From NCBI GenBank assembly GCA_902560075.1, contig CACEKE010000007.1, positions 1 to 64,000 on the forward strand: a stretch of DNA of 64,000 nucleotides, written 5' to 3'. The translations under genes were made by a program, and so were the position numbers. How positions within the stretch are numbered: position 1 is the stretch's first letter; the number at the start of each line of letters is the position of its first letter. Shown one piece after another: positions 59,836-64,000 of the stretch. The notes under the pieces were generated by a model. It made no database searches and was not told the origin of the DNA. It worked only from the letters and a program-made list of their open reading frames with translations. The stretch is from an uncultured Pelagibacteraceae bacterium. GTDB taxonomy: Bacteria > Pseudomonadota > Alphaproteobacteria > Pelagibacterales > Pelagibacteraceae.

Positions 59836-60389
59836 TATATGTTATTGATCATCAAGACTCTTTTACATGGAATGTTGTTCATCAATTTAGGAAGTTTGAT
59901 AAAGTTTATTGTTCAAATTATTTTAACGTAGACTATAAAATATTAAATAGCTCTGATACAATAGTACTATCGCCTGGACCTGGCGCACCAAAAGATTACC
60001 CCCAAACATCTAAAATTTACAAAAATTTTAAAGGAAAGAAAAAAATAATTGGAATTTGTTTAGGTTATCAACAAATTCTTCACAATGAAAAAGGAAAAAT
60101 AATTCAGCAAAAAAATATATATCACGGTTATCAATCCAAAGTAAAAGTTACAAATAAAAGTAAAATATTTAAAAAAAATAAAACTTTTAAAGTTGGAAGG
60201 TATCACTCGTTAAAATTACGTGAACCGTTTAATTCAAATTCTTTAAGCATCACAATGAGATGTAGCAAAACAAATATACCGATGGCTATTGAGGATACAA
60301 AAAATAAAATTTATGGTTTTCAATTTCATCCTGAATCATTCCTAACTGAAAATGGCGACTTTATTATTAAAAAAATCTTATCTAACTAA
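59832..60389 (+). CDS. pabA: Aminodeoxychorismate/anthranilate synthase component II (glutamine amidotransferase)
   Basis: IDHQDSFTWNVVHQF, LSPGPGAPKDYP, IIGICLGYQQIL, FQFHPES. Confidence 0.9.
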   Translation: MIYVIDHQDSFTWNVVHQFRKFDKVYCSNYFNVDYKILNSSDTIVLSPGPGAPKDYPQTSKIYKNFKGKKKIIGICLGYQQILHNEKGKIIQQKNIYHGYQSKVKVTNKSKIFKKNKTFKVGRYHSLKLREPFNSNSLSITMRCSKTNIPMAIEDTKNKIYGFQFHPESFLTENGDFIIKKILSN

Positions 60390-61122
60390 TTCTTTAAAAG
60401 AAGTACCATTTAAAGATTTATGGGGTTCTCATGGTGTATTTACAACTATGCGAATAATTGGAAAGCCTTTTAAAATTATTTTTTTAAAAAATCACTTAAA
60501 CAATTTGATTAACTCTACAAAAGATTACAAAATTTTTAAAAAAAACTTAAAATCTAAATTAAATCAAATTTTAAAAATAAATTTAAAAAGAGGCAAAAAA
60601 TATAATCATTTATTAAGATTAGCCATTACTAATAATTTAATTTCAATATCTATAAGAAATAGAATTACCCCAAGTAAAAATTTTAAATTAAAACTATTAA
60701 AATATAAAAGGCTAGATCCTGAATACAAAAATCTTAAATACAAATTTATTTTAAAAAATATGCAAAATATTAATTTAAAATCCTCTGATTTGGCCTTAAC
60801 ATTTAATAACCAAATATACGAAACAGGAACAGCTAATCTAATTTTTGTAAAAAATAATAAATTATTTTCTCCAAAGAAAAATTTTTATAAAGGAATTACA
60901 CTTAAATTTTTTGACAATAAATTTAATATAAATTACTCAAATATCCATTTAAAGAATCTAAAAGATTTCAGTGAAATAATTTTAGTTGGTTCTGGTAAAG
61001 GTGTTATTTCAGTGACTAATATTCAAGGCATGATATGGAGAAGAAAAAGCCTAAAACACTATAAAATTCTTAAAAAATATTATGAAAAAGCTGTTACTAA
61101 GTGTCCAAGATATTACAGTTGA
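60352..61122 (+). CDS. pabC: Aminotransferase class IV, aminodeoxychorismate lyase-like
   Basis: WGSHGVFTTMRIIGK, 'IYETGTANLIFVKNNKLFSP'; follows pabBA. Confidence 0.75.
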   Translation: MATLLLKKSYLTNSLKEVPFKDLWGSHGVFTTMRIIGKPFKIIFLKNHLNNLINSTKDYKIFKKNLKSKLNQILKINLKRGKKYNHLLRLAITNNLISISIRNRITPSKNFKLKLLKYKRLDPEYKNLKYKFILKNMQNINLKSSDLALTFNNQIYETGTANLIFVKNNKLFSPKKNFYKGITLKFFDNKFNINYSNIHLKNLKDFSEIILVGSGKGVISVTNIQGMIWRRKSLKHYKILKKYYEKAVTKCPRYYS

Positions 61123-61181
61123 TCTATTAATTTAACTATATTACAAATTTAGAATTGTTTTAAATTGCGGAGATCATAAAA

Positions 61182-61982
61182 ATGTTTACTTCTAACCCTT
61201 TTTACATTCTTACTGAAAGCATTGCGCCAATATTCATGCAAACATTTGTTATTTTGATGATCGCATTGATTGTTGTTGGAACAGTAATGGATATGATTCA
61301 TAAAAAAAATGTAAAATATTTTTTTGAAAATGCAAAGAAGGCAAAAAAAAATGCAACTAAAGTTTTATCAACAGGTGATAGAATAAAAGTATTATCTAAA
61401 ACTATTGTAAGTGATATAGCAACCACATCTGAGCTTGGCGCAGGTAAAAGAAGAGCAGCTCATGTTATGGGAATGTATGGAACAATTTTATTTTGGGTTT
61501 CAACAGTTGTTATGGTTTTTATGTATACTAACCCATCATCAAATACACCTAACATCTGGCCAATACTTTGGCACGCAGGTGCTATACTCACAGTTATAGG
61601 TGGTTGTTGGTTCTGGTTTTTTTTAAGAGTAGATGTCTATTCAGAAGCTCAACCATGGTACAGAATAATTAAAGCTGATTTATTTGTTCTAGCTTTAATA
61701 GCTACATCTTTATTCGGTTTAATTTGGTCTTATTTACAAAATATGGATCTCGGATCTAGATGGGATGATAAAGTATTTTTAGTTTTTTATATAGTTGCAA
61801 ACTTGATTCTTTTTGGTGGAGTTTATTGGTCTAAATTTGCTCATATGTTTTATAAACCTGGAGCTGCAATACAAAAAAATCTTGCTGAAGCTGATGGATC
61901 AAGGGATAATTTACCGCCAGAAGCTGATGGTCCTGAGCAATTTGGCCTAGGTATAAAAAGAGAAGAGCCAAAACACTATTAA
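61182..61982 (+). CDS. aprM: Adenylylsulfate reductase-associated membrane protein (AprM-like)
   Basis: Multi-TM protein immediately upstream of aprB-aprA. Confidence 0.65.
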   Translation: MFTSNPFYILTESIAPIFMQTFVILMIALIVVGTVMDMIHKKNVKYFFENAKKAKKNATKVLSTGDRIKVLSKTIVSDIATTSELGAGKRRAAHVMGMYGTILFWVSTVVMVFMYTNPSSNTPNIWPILWHAGAILTVIGGCWFWFFLRVDVYSEAQPWYRIIKADLFVLALIATSLFGLIWSYLQNMDLGSRWDDKVFLVFYIVANLILFGGVYWSKFAHMFYKPGAAIQKNLAEADGSRDNLPPEADGPEQFGLGIKREEPKHY

Positions 61983-62012
61983 TATGTTATTAGAAAAGGA
62001 AAATTTATAAAT

Positions 62013-62483
62013 ATGTCAACTTTTGTATATATGACTCGATGTGATGGCTGTGGACATTGTGTAGATATTTGTCCTTCGGACATAATGCATATCGATGAGA
62101 ACATTAGAAGAGCAAAAAATATTGAGCCAAATTTTTGTTGGGAATGTTATTCATGCGTTAAAGCGTGTCCAAATCATGCTATAGATGTAAGAGGATACGC
62201 CGACTTTGCACCAATGGGTCATAGCGTTAGAGTTAGAAGGGAAGAAGAAAAAGGAAAAATTTCTTGGAGAATTAAATTTAGAAATGGAACAGAAAAAAAC
62301 TTTGTTTCACCTATCACAACTAAGCCATGGGGAAAACATATTCCAAAACTTGCTGAGGCTGATACGCCAAACCAAGGAGAGATGCAATCACAGATTCTTT
62401 ATAATGAACCTCACGGATTAAATACCGATAAAGATTTACCAACAATTAATAAAGACACCTTTAAAAAGGGAGTTTATTATTAA
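62013..62483 (+). CDS. aprB: Adenylylsulfate reductase beta subunit
   Basis: CDGCGHCVDICPSDIMHID, CWECYSCVKACPNHAIDVRGYADFAPMG. Confidence 0.9.
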   Translation: MSTFVYMTRCDGCGHCVDICPSDIMHIDENIRRAKNIEPNFCWECYSCVKACPNHAIDVRGYADFAPMGHSVRVRREEEKGKISWRIKFRNGTEKNFVSPITTKPWGKHIPKLAEADTPNQGEMQSQILYNEPHGLNTDKDLPTINKDTFKKGVYY

Positions 62484-64000
62484 TGGCAAAACACAAAACT
62501 TTTTTTGAAGATTGCGATATTTTAGTTGTTGGCGGAGGAATGGCCGGCACAGGTGCAACTTTTGAAGCTAGACACTGGGGAAGAGATTTAAAAATAGTTT
62601 GTGTAGAAAAAGCAAATATTGATAGAAGTGGTGCTGTGGCCCAAGGTTTGTATGCAATCAATTGCTACATGGGAATGCAGTGGAATGAAAATCAACCAGA
62701 GGATCATGTAAGATATGCACGAAATGATTTAATGGGTTTGGTTAGAGAAGATTTAGGTTACGATATGGCAAGACATGTGGACTCTACTGTACACATGTTT
62801 GATGAATGGGGTCTTCCAATGATGAAAAATAAAGAGGGAAGATACCAACGTGAAGGTAAATGGCAAATTATGATTCACGGAGAAAGTTATAAGCCTATAG
62901 TTGCAGAGGCTGCTAAAAAGTCAGCCGATAAAGTTTACAATAGAATAATGATTACTCACTTACTAAAAGATGAAACTCAAGAAAATAGAATTGGCGGAGC
63001 AGTTGGATTTAATATGAGGACAGGTGATTATTATGTTTTCAGAGCTAAAGCTGTAATAGTTTGTGCTGGAGGAGCTTCACATATATTTAAACCAAGAGCA
63101 GTCGGTGAAGGAATGGGACGAACATGGTATGCGCCATGGAGTAATGGATCTGCATATGCATTACCTATTGCTGCAGGTGCAAAGATGACTCAAATGGAAA
63201 ATAGAATTGTTTTATGTAGATTCAAAGATGGATATGGTCCTGTTGGTGCATATTTTTTACATTTAAAAACCTATACTCAAAACGCTAACGGAGAGAATTA
63301 TGAGAAAAAATGGTATGACCACACAAAAAATTTAGTTGGGGAATATATTGACCATCATCCAACACCAACATGTTTAAGAAATCACGCATTCATTCAAGAA
63401 ATGGCTGCTGGCGGTGGACCTATTCATATGGTGACAAAAGAGGCATTTCAAGATCCGCATTTAGAAACTGTGGGATGGGAAAACTTCTTGGGTATGACCG
63501 TTGGTCAAGCTGTTGTTTGGGCTTCTCAAAATATAGACCCCAAATATACAAATCCAGAACTTACAACATCTGAACCCTATGTTATGGGGTCTCATGCAAC
63601 ATGCTCTGGAGCATGGGTAAGTGGTCCAGAGGATATTGCTCCTGATGAATATTTCTGGGGATATAATAGAATGACAACAGTTGATGGTTTATTCGGAGCA
63701 GGAGATACTGTGGGTGGTAGTGCACATAAATTTTCCTCGGGATCATTCACAGAGGGAAGGTTAGCAGCTAAAGCTGCAGTTAAATATATTCAAGATAAAA
63801 AAGCTAATGGTATTGATGTATCTGAAAAACAGTACAATAATCTAAAAGAGGTTATCTACAAACCATTAGAAAATTACACTGTAGGCAGAAATGAAATTAC
63901 AGGTGGAACTGTTTCCCCAAGCTATATATCCCCAATTCAAGGATTACAAAGGCTACAAAAAATTATGGATGAATATTGTGGTGGATTATCTAATAATTAT
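62483..64000 (+). CDS. aprA: Adenylylsulfate reductase alpha subunit, 3' truncated by window edge
   Basis: Overlapping ATG at 62483; MAKHKTFFEDCDILVVGGGMAGTGATFEARHWGRDLKIVCVEKANIDRSGAVAQGLYAINCYMG; open to the end, so absent from the ORF track. Confidence 0.95.
   Translation, partial: MAKHKTFFEDCDILVVGGGMAGTGATFEARHWGRDLKIVCVEKANIDRSGAVAQGLYAINCYMGMQWNENQPEDHVRYARNDLMGLVREDLGYDMARHVDSTVHMFDEWGLPMMKNKEGRYQREGKWQIMIHGESYKPIVAEAAKKSADKVYNRIMITHLLKDETQENRIGGAVGFNMRTGDYYVFRAKAVIVCAGGASHIFKPRAVGEGMGRTWYAPWSNGSAYALPIAAGAKMTQMENRIVLCRFKDGYGPVGAYFLHLKTYTQNANGENYEKKWYDHTKNLVGEYIDHHPTPTCLRNHAFIQEMAAGGGPIHMVTKEAFQDPHLETVGWENFLGMTVGQAVVWASQNIDPKYTNPELTTSEPYVMGSHATCSGAWVSGPEDIAPDEYFWGYNRMTTVDGLFGAGDTVGGSAHKFSSGSFTEGRLAAKAAVKYIQDKKANGIDVSEKQYNNLKEVIYKPLENYTVGRNEITGGTVSPSYISPIQGLQRLQKIMDEYCGGLSNNY

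Noticed and set aside
63370-63573. 67-aa plus-strand ORF
   Set aside because: Out-of-frame within aprA, which is open through the window end.
1-64000. CRISPR arrays, IS elements, tRNA/rRNA genes
   Set aside because: No regularly spaced repeats, transposase ORFs or cloverleaf-compatible gaps seen by eye; tRNAscan-SE/CRISPR tools would be needed for proof.

Overview
AT-rich, densely packed alphaproteobacterial DNA. Gene content and order look like the SAR11/Pelagibacter clade; this is inference from protein families, not a search. The window holds about 57 coding genes and no tRNA or rRNA that I could recognise. The main accessory theme spans roughly 6-38 kb and concerns quaternary amines (carnitine, gamma-butyrobetaine, glycine betaine). 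It contains: a carnitine-dehydrogenase-like protein, a BKACE/DUF849 cleavage enzyme and a 4HBT thioesterase (the three steps carnitine to glycine betaine); a gamma-butyrobetaine-hydroxylase-like dioxygenase; a ProV/ProW/ProX ABC transporter with two ProV paralogs and a fused double-domain ProW; a GDPD; a choline-dehydrogenase-like GMC oxidoreductase; a homocysteine/betaine S-methyltransferase-like protein; and a dimethylglycine/sarcosine-dehydrogenase-like protein followed by etfB, etfA and ETF-QO. Other modules are a Fur-box-preceded Fe(III) ABC operon containing an un-tracked 57-aa Cys-motif small ORF and a hairpin, a very compact TPP riboswitch before a thiV-like transporter, an amt gene with a structured leader, a pabB-pabA-pabC operon, and aprM-aprB-aprA running off the right edge. 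Small ORFs absent from the ORF track (57-aa CPTC protein, 57-aa DUF3553-like protein, 49-aa TM peptide, 27-aa Lys/Arg-rich peptide) and the open-ended aprA were read directly from the sequence.
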